Positions 36,818-47,074 are shown, numbered from the stretch's first letter. The stretch is DNA of 64,000 nucleotides from Rosenbergiella gaditana (GCF_018494065.1 NZ_JABBFR010000001.1:1-64000), one strand, 5' to 3'. Program-made: numbers and translations. Notes: a model not told the origin generated them from the sequence alone.

Positions 36818-37518
36818 TAGTAAGCTCCCTGCTGAGCCAGCTCGCATAAGCTTTGCCAACGTGTAGAGAGGGCGCTTTCCAGTTCACCTTCGTCACTGAC
36901 TAAACGGCAGTCACCGCGTGGTAGGGTACTGTCTACCACCACTTCCCAACGTGGGTGTTCAGTGAGCGTCGACAGTTGTCCTTGAAGAAATTGGTGATCC
37001 TGCGGATTAATTTTCAGCGTGAGTGTGCCCGTCAGTAACGTCTCTTGTGCCAGCAACTGCTTCACTTGCGTCATGACCATTCGTGCGTCATGGCTGACCT
37101 CTTCTCCTGTTAGCTGGTGGGCAATTTCTAGTGCTAATTGTACCAATCGATAGCTCACTGTTTCTTCGAGCAGATCGAACGAAAGGGTGACTTGTTGCAC
37201 CAGCTTTTCAATACTGGCGAGTGCTTGTTGCTGTTGAACCGTGGCGCGTTCTAACGCCTGCTGGGTCCCTTGTTGTAAGCCTTCACGTTCGCCCTCTGCT
37301 TTGCCCGCGGCATAGCCTTCTTCCCAAGCGTTATCGCGAACCGAGGCACGAAATGCCTCAATCTCTTGTTGCGCGTCAAGGGGGGCTGTCGTCTCTGGCG
37401 CGCTGATGGGTAGAGGGTCTGCAGGGACGGTGATCGCTTGTTGTCCTGGCTCCGCAAACTGTTGCGGCTGCCATTTCTGCCAGGCTATTGAGGGATCTTG
37501 TTTAGACATAGGCTTCAT
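36817..37518 (-). CDS. fliH: Flagellar assembly protein FliH
   Basis: A 233-residue regulator of FliI. A Gln/Pro-rich N-terminus ([15 protein letters not shown]) is followed by the GxxxG-like [21 protein letters not shown] helix, split by view into repeats, and the C-terminal FliI-binding domain ending [11 protein letters not shown]. The ATG at 37518 is chosen because GGAGG lies five bases upstream within the end of fliG. Overlaps fliG by 17 bases and fliI by one. Confidence 0.92.
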   Translation of the reverse strand: MKPMSKQDPSIAWQKWQPQQFAEPGQQAITVPADPLPISAPETTAPLDAQQEIEAFRASVRDNAWEEGYAAGKAEGEREGLQQGTQQALERATVQQQQALASIEKLVQQVTLSFDLLEETVSYRLVQLALEIAHQLTGEEVSHDARMVMTQVKQLLAQETLLTGTLTLKINPQDHQFLQGQLSTLTEHPRWEVVVDSTLPRGDCRLVSDEGELESALSTRWQSLCELAQQGAY

Positions 37519-38494
37519 CGGCTCCTCCAATTACCATATCGCCACTTTCGGCAAGGCGTCTGACGACCAGTAGTATCGTTTTTTGTGCCGTTTCTACATC
37601 GGAAAGGCGCATTGGTCCACGATTGACAAGGTCATCACGTAAGATATCCGCAGCACGGGTTGACATGTTATTCAAGAATTTATCTCGCAGTGCGTTATCG
37701 GCACCTTTCAGGGCAATTAATAACTGCTCCGCATCGATCTCTTGGATCAAGCGTTGTAGGCTGCGGTCATCAACGTCCACCAGATTTTCGAATAAGAACA
37801 TTTCGTCGATAATTTTTTGTGCCAGATCGCCATCAAAGGCGCGAACTGCATCGATAATGGTCTCTTCTTGGTGTGATTTCATCAGGTTTAGAATCTCTGC
37901 AGCGGTACGAATACCGCCCATTTTTGCACGCTTGATATTTTGGCCGTCGAGCAAGTTATTCAGTACCTCGGTCAGTTCGGCTAATGCTGCCGGTTGCACA
38001 CCCCCAAAGGTAGCAATCCGTAACATGACATCTTGGCGTAATCGCTCGTCGAAATGTGCCAAGATATCGGCAGCTTGTGAGCGTTTTAAATGGACTAAGA
38101 TCGTGGCGATAATCTGCGGGTGCTCCTCGCGAATAAGATCGGCAGCAGAAGTCGGATCCATGAGGTTAAGCGTATCCATTCCCGATGTGGTATCGCGCGT
38201 TTCCAGCAAGTCTTCCAGTAGACTACTGGCGCGCTCTTCTCCTAATGCTTTGATCAACACCGTGCGCAGGTAATCATTCGAGTTAATCGACAGTGCAGCA
38301 TACTGCTCCGCATCCTGCTCAAATTGCTGCAAGACATGTGTAAGCTGTTGATGAGAAACCTGGCGCATGGTCGCCATCGCACTACTAAGGTGTTGGACTT
38401 CGCGCTGATTAAGATGCTTGAATACCTCTGCAGCGCGTTCCTCGCCGAGGGTCATCATCAAAATTGCACTACGATCCGTGCCCGTCATTTTCAT
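37502..38494 (-). CDS. fliG: Flagellar motor switch protein FliG
   Basis: A 330-residue rotor protein contacting the stators. Three armadillo-like domains: N-terminal [20 protein letters not shown], middle [20 protein letters not shown] with the EHPQ motif, and C-terminal torque helix region [20 protein letters not shown] with [10 protein letters not shown]. The ATG at 38494 overlaps the fliF stop (ATGA) and has GGGGAAC upstream. Confidence 0.95.
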   Translation of the reverse strand: MKMTGTDRSAILMMTLGEERAAEVFKHLNQREVQHLSSAMATMRQVSHQQLTHVLQQFEQDAEQYAALSINSNDYLRTVLIKALGEERASSLLEDLLETRDTTSGMDTLNLMDPTSAADLIREEHPQIIATILVHLKRSQAADILAHFDERLRQDVMLRIATFGGVQPAALAELTEVLNNLLDGQNIKRAKMGGIRTAAEILNLMKSHQEETIIDAVRAFDGDLAQKIIDEMFLFENLVDVDDRSLQRLIQEIDAEQLLIALKGADNALRDKFLNNMSTRAADILRDDLVNRGPMRLSDVETAQKTILLVVRRLAESGDMVIGGADEAYV

Positions 38495-40134
38495 AGTTCG
38501 TTCCCCATCCAATCACGGATCACTAAGGCCACTACTTGTGGTTCATTTTCTGACATTGTCCGAATTCGTTGACTCATTTGTTCGGAATTTATCCGCAGCT
38601 GTGCTTTACGCGCTGCTTCATTAATGGTGGGATCGACCACACTTGGTTCTTTAGGCGTATCGATAACCGGTGAATTAAGCGTCTGCTTGAATTGACTGAA
38701 CGCTGGCGAAACAATCTTACGGTACAGCACTGTGGCGATGATAATGACGACAAGCCAGCGCAACGCCTGTGTCGCGAGCGAAATCCATTGTGATTGCTGC
38801 CACCAAGGTAAAGCATCGTCTGCAAATTCGTGCGCGGTAAAAGGGGTATTGACCACATTGACGCTATCGCCGCGGGCCTCTGTGTAACCCATCGCTTGCT
38901 TAACCAGACTGGTAATTTGACTCATTTGTTGGGCCGAGAGGGCCTCGTCTTTACCTTCCTTATCTTGCTGATAATTAACCACCACCGCGACTGATAAACG
39001 CTTAACCCCGCCAGTACTCAATTGTGTATGGCGTGTCGTTTTATCGAGTTCATAGTTAATGGTACTTTCATTGTTCATCTGTAGCGGCGTTTTTTTGACT
39101 GTAGAGGCCGTCTCTCCTTGGGTAGTGGTCTTTTTACCTCCTTCAATATTGGCTTGCGTGGGAGGCGTCGGTTGATTCGACAACGCACCGGGCACCCCTT
39201 CGGCTTGCTGTTGATTTAGTTCACTTTGGCTACGCTGGGCGGAGCGAATGGATTGCTTAGCCGAATCATTGTTAGGTTGATAGCGTTCATCTGTCTGTTC
39301 TTGGCGGTCAAAATTAATCTCTGCCGTGACTTGCGCTCGCACGTTGTGCTGTCCAAGTATTGGGCGCAGTAATTGTTCGATCCGTTGTTGGACCGTCTTT
39401 TCTACACGCTGTGTATATTTCAATTGGGTGGTATTTTGCGTTTGTGCAGCCACACCGGCGCCTGATAAGAGTTCCCCTGCTTGATCGACCACGGTGACAT
39501 TATCGGCACTCATGCCTGCCACACTGCTGGCAATAAGATGAACGATGGCGTTAATTTGCGAGGAATCCAGTACGCGTCCGGGTTGCAGTTTTAGGGTAAC
39601 GGCGGCAGTGGGCGGTTGTTTTTCTCGAACGAATACGCTGGGGCGGGGGATAGCCAGATGAACGCGGGCGGTCACCACTGGGTCCAGTGTTTCAATGGTT
39701 CGTGAAAGCTCTCCTGCCAAGGCGCGCTGAAAATTAACTTGTTCGTTAAATTGGCTTAGACCGAATTTTTCCTCATCCAATAACTCGAAACCGGTCGTGC
39801 TACTTTTCGGTAACCCTTGACTAGCAAGGCGTAAACGCAGCTCTCTAACTTGCTGACTGGGAACAAGAATCGCACCGGTATGCGGTTCCAGTTGGTAAGG
39901 GACGTTCATTTTGGTTAAAACGCTAACGATGTTCCCCCCCTCAGCTTCCGAAAGTGAACCATAAAGCGTTCGATAGTCTGGGCTACGGGCCCATAATGTG
40001 AGGGCCGCAACCACCGCGATAGAAAAAGCGGCAGCCACGATAAATACCACCTTCTGTTGGTCGCGTAAGGTTGCAATATATTGCTGGACTCTACTCCATA
40101 AGGTCGTGGGCAGGGTGGCAGTGTTTATGCTCAT
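38491..40134 (-). CDS. fliF: Flagellar MS-ring protein FliF
   Basis: A 547-residue membrane protein forming the MS ring. Two membrane segments (about 29-48 and 440-460) enclose a large periplasmic part with RLALASQGLP-like [32 protein letters not shown] and [13 protein letters not shown]. The cytoplasmic C-terminus binds FliG. First gene of the leftward fli operon; it faces fliE across 221 bases that must hold two class II promoters. Confidence 0.95.
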   Translation of the reverse strand: MSINTATLPTTLWSRVQQYIATLRDQQKVVFIVAAAFSIAVVAALTLWARSPDYRTLYGSLSEAEGGNIVSVLTKMNVPYQLEPHTGAILVPSQQVRELRLRLASQGLPKSSTTGFELLDEEKFGLSQFNEQVNFQRALAGELSRTIETLDPVVTARVHLAIPRPSVFVREKQPPTAAVTLKLQPGRVLDSSQINAIVHLIASSVAGMSADNVTVVDQAGELLSGAGVAAQTQNTTQLKYTQRVEKTVQQRIEQLLRPILGQHNVRAQVTAEINFDRQEQTDERYQPNNDSAKQSIRSAQRSQSELNQQQAEGVPGALSNQPTPPTQANIEGGKKTTTQGETASTVKKTPLQMNNESTINYELDKTTRHTQLSTGGVKRLSVAVVVNYQQDKEGKDEALSAQQMSQITSLVKQAMGYTEARGDSVNVVNTPFTAHEFADDALPWWQQSQWISLATQALRWLVVIIIATVLYRKIVSPAFSQFKQTLNSPVIDTPKEPSVVDPTINEAARKAQLRINSEQMSQRIRTMSENEPQVVALVIRDWMGNEL

Positions 40135-40355
40135 GCAGACACTCCTAACGTAGCCCAGCGGTTGGTGTGATGTGACAGCACATGATTCTCCTCATTGACA
40201 CAAATTAATAACGACTCTTTATCAGACTTATTATTTGAGTTCTGAGAAGAAGTAATGGTCGGATGAGGGGATCTTTTCATGGCTAATTTTTAGATTTGAA
40301 TCATTAGCACCCTGTTAGAGTTGTGGCGATAAATTCATTATTTAGGAGACCTATC

Positions 40356-40655
40356 GTGACAACGATATCATCGATTACCTTGCCAATATCGGCGTCAACA
40401 TCAACCCCTTCAGCCACCGGCGACAGTGCCGAGCCTCCCTTTTCGTCGGTATTTTCATCGATGCTTAACGGTATGAGTCAGTACCAAGATCATGCGGCGC
40501 AACAAGTGCGGGATGTCGAATTAGGACAAAGCGAGGTAGGTATCAATGACTTGATGGTCTCCATACAAAAAGCCACTGTGTCATTACAACTTGGCGTGCA
40601 AGTGCGTAATAAAATGATTGCGGCTTATAACGAAGTGATGAATATGTCGGTATAG
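40356..40655 (+). CDS. fliE: Flagellar hook-basal body protein FliE (GTG start)
   Basis: A 99-residue rod/MS-ring adaptor. C-terminal two thirds are typical: FSSVFSSMLNGMSQYQDHAA, EVGINDLMVSIQKATVSLQL, GVQVRNKMIAAYNEVMNMSV. The start is set at GTG 40356 because TAGGAGA lies six bases upstream; the longer frame from 40323 has no SD. It is divergent from fliF, as in E. coli. Confidence 0.92.
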   Translation: MTTISSITLPISASTSTPSATGDSAEPPFSSVFSSMLNGMSQYQDHAAQQVRDVELGQSEVGINDLMVSIQKATVSLQLGVQVRNKMIAAYNEVMNMSV

Positions 40656-40847
40656 GTATGGTAACTCACTGATTAATATGGTTATGTTTTGACCATTTTT
40701 AATGTGTGGGGCACTGACGGGGAAAAGTCGTTTAATTCGGGGTTCTCATGCGCGACATCTTTTCGTAGTTGTTAATCGGCGTGACCGTTTTAGGAATGAT
40801 GTCGTTTCAAGCAGTGAAATCAGGCCCATAGCTGGGCCTGACGTGTT

Positions 40848-41738
40848 TTACGGTTCGTGGGACTGATGTTCAACAGAACCTGTATGATCTTTTTGCATAT
40901 CCATACGAATTTGCGCATGACTCAGTAGGGCAAAAATAAAGGTTCCACCGCAAATATTTCCTAATAAGGTTGGAATAGCAAAAGGCCAAACAAAAGATTG
41001 CCAGGGTAGCGCGCCAGTAAAAACCAGATAAAGCACTTCAATAGTACCTACCACGATATGAGTCGTATCTGCCACAGCGATCAACCAGGTCATAAACAGG
41101 ATCACTAAAATCTTGGCATTACCTGCTGAGGGCAGCATCCACACCATGGTAGCGACAATCCAACCCGACACGACGGCTTTCGCGAACATCTGCGTAGGCG
41201 TATTTTCCATCACCTTCATACCGATTTCGTGGAAGGCATGTTGAATGGAGGGGTCAAATACTGGCATATAACCAAATGCCCAAGCTGCAATAGCGGTTCC
41301 AATCAAGTTCCCTAACAACACCACAGCCCATAGCCTGAGCAGCAGTAAAATATTATTAGCAGTGGGTTTCTGCATGACAGATAGCACTGGGGTAATGGTA
41401 TTCTCAGTGAAGAGTTGCTGGTGGGCCATGATGACAATGATAAAGCCAAAGGTGTAGCCTATGCTCTCGATCAGCATGCTGCCTGAAAAATGCCCCAACT
41501 CTGCGTGAAAAATCCCTTTAGCCAGCAACGAAGCACTCATCGATAGTCCTGCTGCAATTGCAGACCACAGTAATGCCCAGATATCCCGTTCCAGCTCCTT
41601 TTCACCCTCTTGGCGAATATGCTCATGAGTCGCCATGGCTTGAGAGGGCAGATCCTCCTCATTCAGTTCGATATCATCATCCAGTTTGTTTTCTTCATTC
41701 TCTCGCTGTTGAGAAAAAGGGTCATTTTTTTGATTCAT
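40848..41738 (-). CDS. yfdC: Formate/nitrite transporter family protein YfdC
   Basis: A 296-residue inner-membrane channel-like protein of the FNT family. A charged cytoplasmic N-terminus (LPSQAMATHEHIRQEGEKEL) precedes six membrane helices, with LLWSAIAAGLSMSASLLAKG, YTFGFIIVIMAHQQLFTENT, LLGNLIGTAIAAW and LGNICGGTFIFALLSHAQIR. This matches E. coli YfdC, whose substrate is not established. A start at 41780 is possible. It sits between fliE and fliT with no relation to motility. Confidence 0.9.
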   Translation of the reverse strand: MNQKNDPFSQQRENEENKLDDDIELNEEDLPSQAMATHEHIRQEGEKELERDIWALLWSAIAAGLSMSASLLAKGIFHAELGHFSGSMLIESIGYTFGFIIVIMAHQQLFTENTITPVLSVMQKPTANNILLLLRLWAVVLLGNLIGTAIAAWAFGYMPVFDPSIQHAFHEIGMKVMENTPTQMFAKAVVSGWIVATMVWMLPSAGNAKILVILFMTWLIAVADTTHIVVGTIEVLYLVFTGALPWQSFVWPFAIPTLLGNICGGTFIFALLSHAQIRMDMQKDHTGSVEHQSHEP

Positions 41739-41965
41739 CGGCTTTGCCCAGAAAATAGCGTAGTACTTCAAGCCTAGCATCGTTTAGCCAAATTGCTGTA
41801 TTAAAGAGAGAAATGGAGAGTTTTTTCAACTGAATAACAATGAGAGTGGTTGAGAGCAATCTATGAAATGATCAGTGCTCTCTTGGCGGATGGAGTGTGT
41901 TAGATCAATAAGGCTAGGTTCTATTCGAACCACGTACCCTGGCAATACTCGTTAATCACTGTTCA

Positions 41966-42145
41966 TTAGGGCGACAGGGGATGATTGTACAACTTAACCA
42001 AAGCGTTATTAACAATTAGGGTAGAAAGCGCCAGAAGGCGTTCTTCATCTTGTTCGTTATAAATACGGTAGGAATAAAGCTCGACAATTTGAATATCGAC
42101 AATGTCCACCTCGAAAAAGGGGGCGAGGAACGCGATTTTTGTCAT
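41966..42145 (-). CDS. Small hypothetical protein, 59 residues
   Basis: A short gene with a strong SD (AAGGAGATC, seven bases before the ATG). It begins MTKIAFLAPFFEVDIVDIQI, contains VELYSYRIYNEQDEERLLAL and ends NHPLSP. Probably soluble and acidic. I do not recognise the family, but SD, codon use and amino-acid pattern all speak for a real gene. It stands alone between yfdC and the next small gene. Confidence 0.65.
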   Translation of the reverse strand: MTKIAFLAPFFEVDIVDIQIVELYSYRIYNEQDEERLLALSTLIVNNALVKLYNHPLSP

Positions 42146-42462
42146 ATGCGATCTCCTTCAAGCAGGCAAAGGGTCATTGACACCTCAATCCAAACAGAAT
42201 GATAAAGGGGGCATCTCTACTTCTTAACTTCTTACGGAAGAGATGAATTAAGTATAGTGTATTGTCGGCCAGCTAAATGAGAAGTTAACACTGGAATGAT
42301 ATTTTCTCGATCTAGGTGTAGTTTTTTCGAGAAAATAATATTCTGTTCATCGTAGAAACGAGATTTGAACGGGAGCGTTAGGCTATCGTCATAGGTCTCG
42401 TGGTGAATGATTATTTGCTTGAGGCCCCTTACATAAATCTTACGACGGGTTTTATTTTGGGC

Positions 42463-42486
42463 AAAAAAAACCCGCCTAACGGCGGG
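42463..42486 (-). terminator. Intrinsic terminator (leftward)
   Basis: On the minus strand CCCGCC-GTTA-GGCGGG is followed by eight T. It lies 100 bases after the stop of the YoaK-like gene and would end its transcript, or one reading through from ggt. Confidence 0.93.
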
Positions 42487-42586
42487 AAAAGTTTTATTGC
42501 AGTTTTCAGGATGTAACAGCATTGAGGTGCTATACCTATTAAGACTTACGATTTTTGATTAAGTTCACAAGTTTTTTTCGAAAAAA

Positions 42587-42685
42587 TCACGATCCTGGCA
42601 AATAAGCCCCACTGGCGATAAACCAAATCAGTAACGCAATGCCCGCAACAATGATCGCCACAGGAAAAAGATAGCCTAATTTCAT
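42587..42685 (-). CDS. yoaK: YoaK-like small membrane protein, 32 residues
   Basis: Thirty-two residues: MKLGYLFPV at the N-terminus, one hydrophobic helix, and GAYLPGS at the end. Pattern and length agree with E. coli YoaK as I recall it (MRIGIIFPV ... GGYAAPGA). It should sit singly in the inner membrane; function unknown. It lies 100 bases downstream of ggt on the same strand and is followed by a strong terminator, so it may be the last cistron of the ggt unit. A modest SD (GAGAAAG) precedes the ATG. Confidence 0.75.
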   Translation of the reverse strand: MKLGYLFPVAIIVAGIALLIWFIASGAYLPGS

Positions 42686-42783
42686 AATGACGCTTTCTCT
42701 GGTTGGTAAAAATACCCATTATCCCACTCTATGACGCCTAGGCAATCCCAAACAGCCAGATAATGGCAGTAAAGTCGCTAAGA

Positions 42784-44547
42784 TTAATACCCGCGGGCTG
42801 ATCCCGCTGGACGTCTGACGTCATTCGCACCATACAGATAGCCTAGTCTGACGTTACCTGATACTGCGCTATCGTTACCCGAAGTAGGTGTTCCTACGCC
42901 CGCAGCACCCGGTAACCCAACCATAATCAGTTCTGCAGCCCCCCAAGGCGTTTGTTCTACGGTGCGATAGCCCATGTTACTGAGGACATTAAGCGTATCG
43001 GCGGAGAGACCATTTTTCTCGTAGTACACCTCATCTGGATACCACTGGTGGTGGATCCTTGGCGCATCAACGGCTTCTTGGGGTTTCATACCAAAATCGA
43101 TAATATTCAGCGCCGTCTCTAAGGTGATAGTGATGATCCGCGACCCCCCAGGCGAGCCCAGTACGAGGAATATTTTACCGTCTTTAGTGACCAAGGTCGG
43201 GCTCATGGAAGAGAGGGGACGCTTACCGGGTGCGATACTGTTAGCAGTACCCTGAACTAATCCGTAAAGGTTTTTAGCGCCAATTTTGGTCGTAAAATCA
43301 TCCATCTCGTCATTCATCAAAACCCCAGTGCCTGGTGCCATCACCACAGCACCGAAGCGCCCGTTGACGGTATAGGTGGTCGACACGGCATTACCATAAT
43401 GATCAACGATGGAGTAATGGGTGGTTTCAGGTTTTTCACCGGTGACAACTAGCGGTTTGATTTGCGTTGAAGGGGTCGCTTTATCTTTTTGAATTTTGTC
43501 GCGTAAGGAGGCGGCGTACTGTTTATCCATTAACTTGGTAATAGGGTTTTGTACAAAAGCAGGGTCGCCTAAATAGGTATTCCTGTCTGCATAGCTGAAG
43601 CGAAGCGCTTCGGATAGGGTATGGATCATCGCGGCGGAGTTAACGCCCATGGATTTAAGATCATAGCCCTCTAAAATATTTAATGTTTCACAGAGTGTCA
43701 CACCGCCAGAGCTAGGAGGGGGAGCTGAAACAAAGGTATAGCCGCGATAAGTGCAGGTGAGAGGAGTCAGTTCGGTAGCGTGATACTGCGCAAAATCTTG
43801 CGCAGTAATGATGCCGCCGCCCGATTTTGAGGCTTGTTCGACTGCTTTGGGGAATTGGCCATGATAGAAGGCATCAGGTCCATCTTTCGCAATTCGCGAT
43901 AACGTACGTGCGAGATCGGTTTGTCGTAAACGGTCTCCGGGTTGTAACGGACTTCCGTTTGGACGTAAAAAGATTTTTGCTACCGTAGGGTCTTGTTTAA
44001 AATGCGCCACAGTGGTGTCAAGAATATCGGTATCCGCTCGGGTTAAGATAAACCCGTCCTTGGCTAATTTGATGGCAGGCGCCATCACCGCTTGCCGACT
44101 TAATTTTCCATATTGACGGCGAGCCATCTCCATTCCCATCACTGTACCCGGCACCCCCGTGGCTTTCCAACCATAGAGACTGCTACCGGCAATAAGATCC
44201 CCTTGAGGAGTTTGATACATCGCTGCCGTGGCTGCGGCCGGTGCCATCTCACGGAAATTAATAAAGGTGTCTTTACCATTTGCCAAATGGATGGTCATAA
44301 AACCCCCTCCACCAATATTACCACAGCAAGGATTGACCACGGCTTGTGCATACCCAACCGCCACCGCGGCATCAATCGCGTTTCCCCCTTGTTTGAGAAT
44401 ATCGATACCGACTTGTGTGGCGAGATCTTGGGAGGTGACGACCATTCCATTTTTTGCTTCGACCGCGGGCGCCGAAGCGGCTTGTACGAAGGGGATTGGG
44501 GATAAAATAAATAGGGCAAGGGCGGAAAGTGTGTAGTTCCTTAACAT
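42784..44547 (-). CDS. ggt: Gamma-glutamyltranspeptidase
   Basis: A 587-residue periplasmic enzyme that cleaves gamma-glutamyl bonds of glutathione and related compounds. A signal peptide (about 1-24, ending VQAASA) is followed by the large subunit (NPCCGNIGGGGFMTIHLANG near 72). Self-cleavage should occur before Thr376 in PETTHYSIVD, which then becomes the catalytic N-terminus of the small subunit, with LMNDEMDDF, RPLSSMSPT and LGSPGGSRI downstream. Length and motifs match E. coli Ggt (580). Confidence 0.95.
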   Translation of the reverse strand: MLRNYTLSALALFILSPIPFVQAASAPAVEAKNGMVVTSQDLATQVGIDILKQGGNAIDAAVAVGYAQAVVNPCCGNIGGGGFMTIHLANGKDTFINFREMAPAAATAAMYQTPQGDLIAGSSLYGWKATGVPGTVMGMEMARRQYGKLSRQAVMAPAIKLAKDGFILTRADTDILDTTVAHFKQDPTVAKIFLRPNGSPLQPGDRLRQTDLARTLSRIAKDGPDAFYHGQFPKAVEQASKSGGGIITAQDFAQYHATELTPLTCTYRGYTFVSAPPPSSGGVTLCETLNILEGYDLKSMGVNSAAMIHTLSEALRFSYADRNTYLGDPAFVQNPITKLMDKQYAASLRDKIQKDKATPSTQIKPLVVTGEKPETTHYSIVDHYGNAVSTTYTVNGRFGAVVMAPGTGVLMNDEMDDFTTKIGAKNLYGLVQGTANSIAPGKRPLSSMSPTLVTKDGKIFLVLGSPGGSRIITITLETALNIIDFGMKPQEAVDAPRIHHQWYPDEVYYEKNGLSADTLNVLSNMGYRTVEQTPWGAAELIMVGLPGAAGVGTPTSGNDSAVSGNVRLGYLYGANDVRRPAGSARGY

Positions 44548-44761
44548 TAAACGGTACCTTTTTGATTATTTCCTTCTACCATAACCTGATCAGATAAAAA
44601 CGCCAGTCATTCAATAGGCTACCATAAGTAAAAACGATATCTGTGATGGCGCTAAAAAAAGCTTCATCATTACTGGCGTTGTGGCCTAGCAATCTTTATC
44701 ATAAGTACCCTTTTATTCGCTATTTTTTGACACGCTGAGAGTTTATTGAGCGAGGTTTATC

Positions 44762-45400
44762 GTGTTTGCAGAGTATGGTGTGCTAAATTTTTGGACCTAT
44801 GTCGCAGGAGCTATTTTTTTAGTTCTGATCCCAGGCCCCAATACGCTTTTTGTCTTGAAGAATAGTCTGAGTCGAGGGGTTAAGAGCGGTTACCAAGCGG
44901 CACTGGCAGTCTTTATTGGTGATGCAGTGTTGATGTTTTTAGCCTATGCAGGGGTCGCAACCTTGATTAATACCACACCGGTCTTATTCAATGTTGTTCG
45001 TTATCTCGGTGCGGGGTATTTACTTTGGCTTGGCATTAAGATGCTCTATACCACCTTTAGCCACCGTGAACAGGTCGTCATTGAGCAGCGTAAGAAAGAC
45101 CGTGGGGCAGTATTCAAGCGTGCATTGGTGCTAAGCCTGACCAATCCCAAAGCGATATTATTCTATGTGTCGTTCTTCGTGCAATTTATCGACGTCAAGA
45201 GCGCCCATCCGGGCGTGGCATTCTTCATTTTGGCTACGGTGTTAGAAATCGCAAGTTTCTGCTATTTAAGTTTACTGATTTTCGGTGGTGCATCGCTAAC
45301 CCGCATTATCGGTACACGCCAGCATTTAGCTAAGGTGGGGAACTCGATGGTAGGCCTGCTATTTCTTGGATTTGCAGCCCGTCTCGCCACCATGCAGTGA
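44762..45400 (+). CDS. leuE: Leucine exporter LeuE (LysE/RhtB family)
   Basis: A 212-residue inner-membrane protein with six membrane segments. [20 protein letters not shown], then [18 protein letters not shown] (the family signature), and [20 protein letters not shown] match E. coli LeuE (212 residues) nearly end to end. It should export leucine and similar amino acids. The start ATG directly follows AGGTTTATCGTG without a clear SD; TTTGCAGAG makes GTG at 44761-44763 the alternative reading of the start. Confidence 0.92.
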   Translation: MFAEYGVLNFWTYVAGAIFLVLIPGPNTLFVLKNSLSRGVKSGYQAALAVFIGDAVLMFLAYAGVATLINTTPVLFNVVRYLGAGYLLWLGIKMLYTTFSHREQVVIEQRKKDRGAVFKRALVLSLTNPKAILFYVSFFVQFIDVKSAHPGVAFFILATVLEIASFCYLSLLIFGGASLTRIIGTRQHLAKVGNSMVGLLFLGFAARLATMQ

Positions 45401-45424
45401 TAAAAAAAGCCCACACTGAGGTGA

Positions 45425-45462
45425 CCCCGATAGTTGGATAACCTATTATCGGGGATTTTTTT
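45425..45462 (+). terminator. Terminator after leuE
   Basis: CCCCGATA / TATCGGGG stem with a 14-base loop, followed by ATTTTTTT. It also lies at the 3' end of the convergent small gene. Confidence 0.85.
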
Positions 45463-45463
45463 A

Positions 45464-45787
45464 CTATAAATGGTTCTTTTCGCAGAACTCTTCCCATGTC
45501 ATCCCTAACGCCTCGGCGTGACTGCGCAGATAACTTTCAATCGCTTGTGCAGCGACCGCATTATCAGTTTCGACTAATTGGATGGAAAAGATAATTCCAT
45601 CTAACTGTTTTTGACGAATAAATGCGGCGTAAATACGCTCGGCATGGAGATTGCGGAGTTGTTCGATAGTCATTCCATTGTCACGGGCATCTTTTTCAGT
45701 GACTTCATCTAGCGCAACTTGAAAATCAGGGTGTGCGGAGAAAAAAATATCGCGGGCTTGTGCGTAGTATTGTTCTGGGGTTTTCAT
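45464..45787 (-). CDS. Small soluble protein, DUF6388-like
   Basis: A 107-residue helical protein: PEQYYAQARDIFFSAHPDFQ, then LHAERIYAAFIRQKQLDGII, and SHAEALGMTWEEFCEKNHL at the end. It resembles the DUF6388 family as I remember it; function unknown. The start is the ATG at 45787; the preceding TTG is less likely. It faces leuE tail to tail across a shared terminator. Confidence 0.6.
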   Translation of the reverse strand: MKTPEQYYAQARDIFFSAHPDFQVALDEVTEKDARDNGMTIEQLRNLHAERIYAAFIRQKQLDGIIFSIQLVETDNAVAAQAIESYLRSHAEALGMTWEEFCEKNHL

Positions 45788-45928
45788 CAAAGGGCTCTAG
45801 CTTTTGTAAGAATCTGAATCAATTATACCCGTTTCAGGCACAGATGTCAGTGGAAGTCCTTCGCTAGCTTGCATTGTGCTATAGAAACATTATACCTTAG
45901 CGCCAGAAAAACTCTGTAGGGATGCCAT

Positions 45929-46369
45929 ATGAAAACTCGATTATTACTGCCTCTTTTCGTGCTTGCCGGTTGTAGTCCGATTACTAATTATCAAACTATC
46001 GTCAAGACCCCAGCGCCGCAATCCCTAGCAGGTGTATGGCGGACATCAGGCCCGCAATCGGGATTGGTCAGTAAGGATGCTGTGGGCTATTTGATCATTG
46101 ACCAGGCGGGTAATACCTTAGACTGTCGTCAATGGCAACGGGTGATTGCTAAACCAGGGAAATTGAGCCGGATAGATGACCAATGGGTAAATGTTAACCA
46201 CCAAGTAAGAATCATGCCGTTAAAGCGTGAAGACGGTATGCTGCATTATGATCGGCTAACCTTAGTTAAGGTTTCCTCCGCGAGTGAAGAGTGTCAAAAA
46301 GCCCTCGCCGAAGCAAAGGCTCAGCCTCATGCAGAAACAATTCAAAATATCGAGATTAACGGTCAATAA
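45929..46369 (+). CDS. yedD: Lipoprotein YedD
   Basis: A 146-residue lipoprotein: signal peptide with lipobox LAGC (Cys15), then SLAGVWRTSGPQSGLVSKDA, YLIIDQAGNTLDCRQW and a C-terminal HAETIQNIEING. The residues after the lipid-bound Cys (Ser-Pro) suggest outer-membrane sorting. It corresponds to E. coli YedD, which is also next to fliT. Function unknown. Confidence 0.85.
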   Translation: MKTRLLLPLFVLAGCSPITNYQTIVKTPAPQSLAGVWRTSGPQSGLVSKDAVGYLIIDQAGNTLDCRQWQRVIAKPGKLSRIDDQWVNVNHQVRIMPLKREDGMLHYDRLTLVKVSSASEECQKALAEAKAQPHAETIQNIEINGQ

Positions 46370-46387
46370 TCATCTTTTTGGACGAAG

Positions 46388-46666
46388 TTATCCCGCATGA
46401 TAGGCATGACTGATTTTATCTTCTGTCACTTGCTCTATCCGCGTTTTAACATCTCTCTGTAATTGATGGAGAGATGTTTCCACGCTATCCTGGGCCGCCA
46501 ATAACTGCTTAACTACGCCCTCATTCTCGATCTTCCCCAATTGCATAATCGATTGCGAATAAGCTTCTGTCATCGGCAGTAACGCGACGAAATCCTTTAC
46601 GGCAACCGCATGCTGGATCTTATCGAGCAGGTCAAGACTCTGCTGAACTTCAGGTAACACCACCAT
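46388..46666 (-). CDS. fliT: Flagellar export chaperone FliT
   Basis: A 92-residue helical chaperone of the cap protein FliD, known also to inhibit FlhDC. MVVLPEVQQSLDLLDKIQHA at the start, YSQSIMQLGKIENEG in the middle. The ATG at 46666, five bases after the fliS stop, is preferred to the longer frame overlapping fliS. Sequence similarity within the family is low; the fliDST order supports it. Confidence 0.82.
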   Translation of the reverse strand: MVVLPEVQQSLDLLDKIQHAVAVKDFVALLPMTEAYSQSIMQLGKIENEGVVKQLLAAQDSVETSLHQLQRDVKTRIEQVTEDKISHAYHAG

Positions 46667-46671
46667 TGCTT

Positions 46672-47064
46672 TTATCCCTCTTGGATGAGTGCTTGTTGCC
46701 AAGCATCGGCAATTGTCTTGAGTAACTCATGGCAATGGCCGAGTTTAGCGCGATCATTATGGAGATTGGCCAACATTAATTGCTGCACGACATAATGAAA
46801 CAATGACAGGAGTTGTCCAGCCAGGGGCTCCTCAGCATAAGGTTCAATGGCCTGTATTAAGCCGGTGTCTATGATGGAGACCGCTTTAGCTATCATATTA
46901 CCCTTATTAATGATGTCATCATTCTCCATCAATATGGTCGCCCGTGATAAGGCGTTGAGTACTCCTTCGAATAACAAGGTCGTCAATTGATGTTGACTCG
47001 CACTCAATACTGCGCTCTCAAGTCCTACTTGTGCATAAACATTTGCCAGTTGATGTTTATTCAT
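46672..47064 (-). CDS. fliS: Flagellar export chaperone FliS
   Basis: A 130-residue four-helix chaperone that holds flagellin monomers before export. YAQVGLESAVLSASQHQLTT, LLFEGVLNALSRATILMEND, KGNMIAKAVSIIDTGLIQAI and the C-terminal IADAWQQALIQ are typical. Ten bases separate it from fliD. Confidence 0.95.
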   Translation of the reverse strand: MNKHQLANVYAQVGLESAVLSASQHQLTTLLFEGVLNALSRATILMENDDIINKGNMIAKAVSIIDTGLIQAIEPYAEEPLAGQLLSLFHYVVQQLMLANLHNDRAKLGHCHELLKTIADAWQQALIQEG

Positions 47065-47074
47065 TGAGATAACC

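Noticed and set aside
42232..42522. Leftward open frame of 96 codons
   Set aside because: Its first codons run through a strong terminator hairpin with eight T (42463-42486) and it has no SD. A shorter start is not excluded, but nothing supports one.
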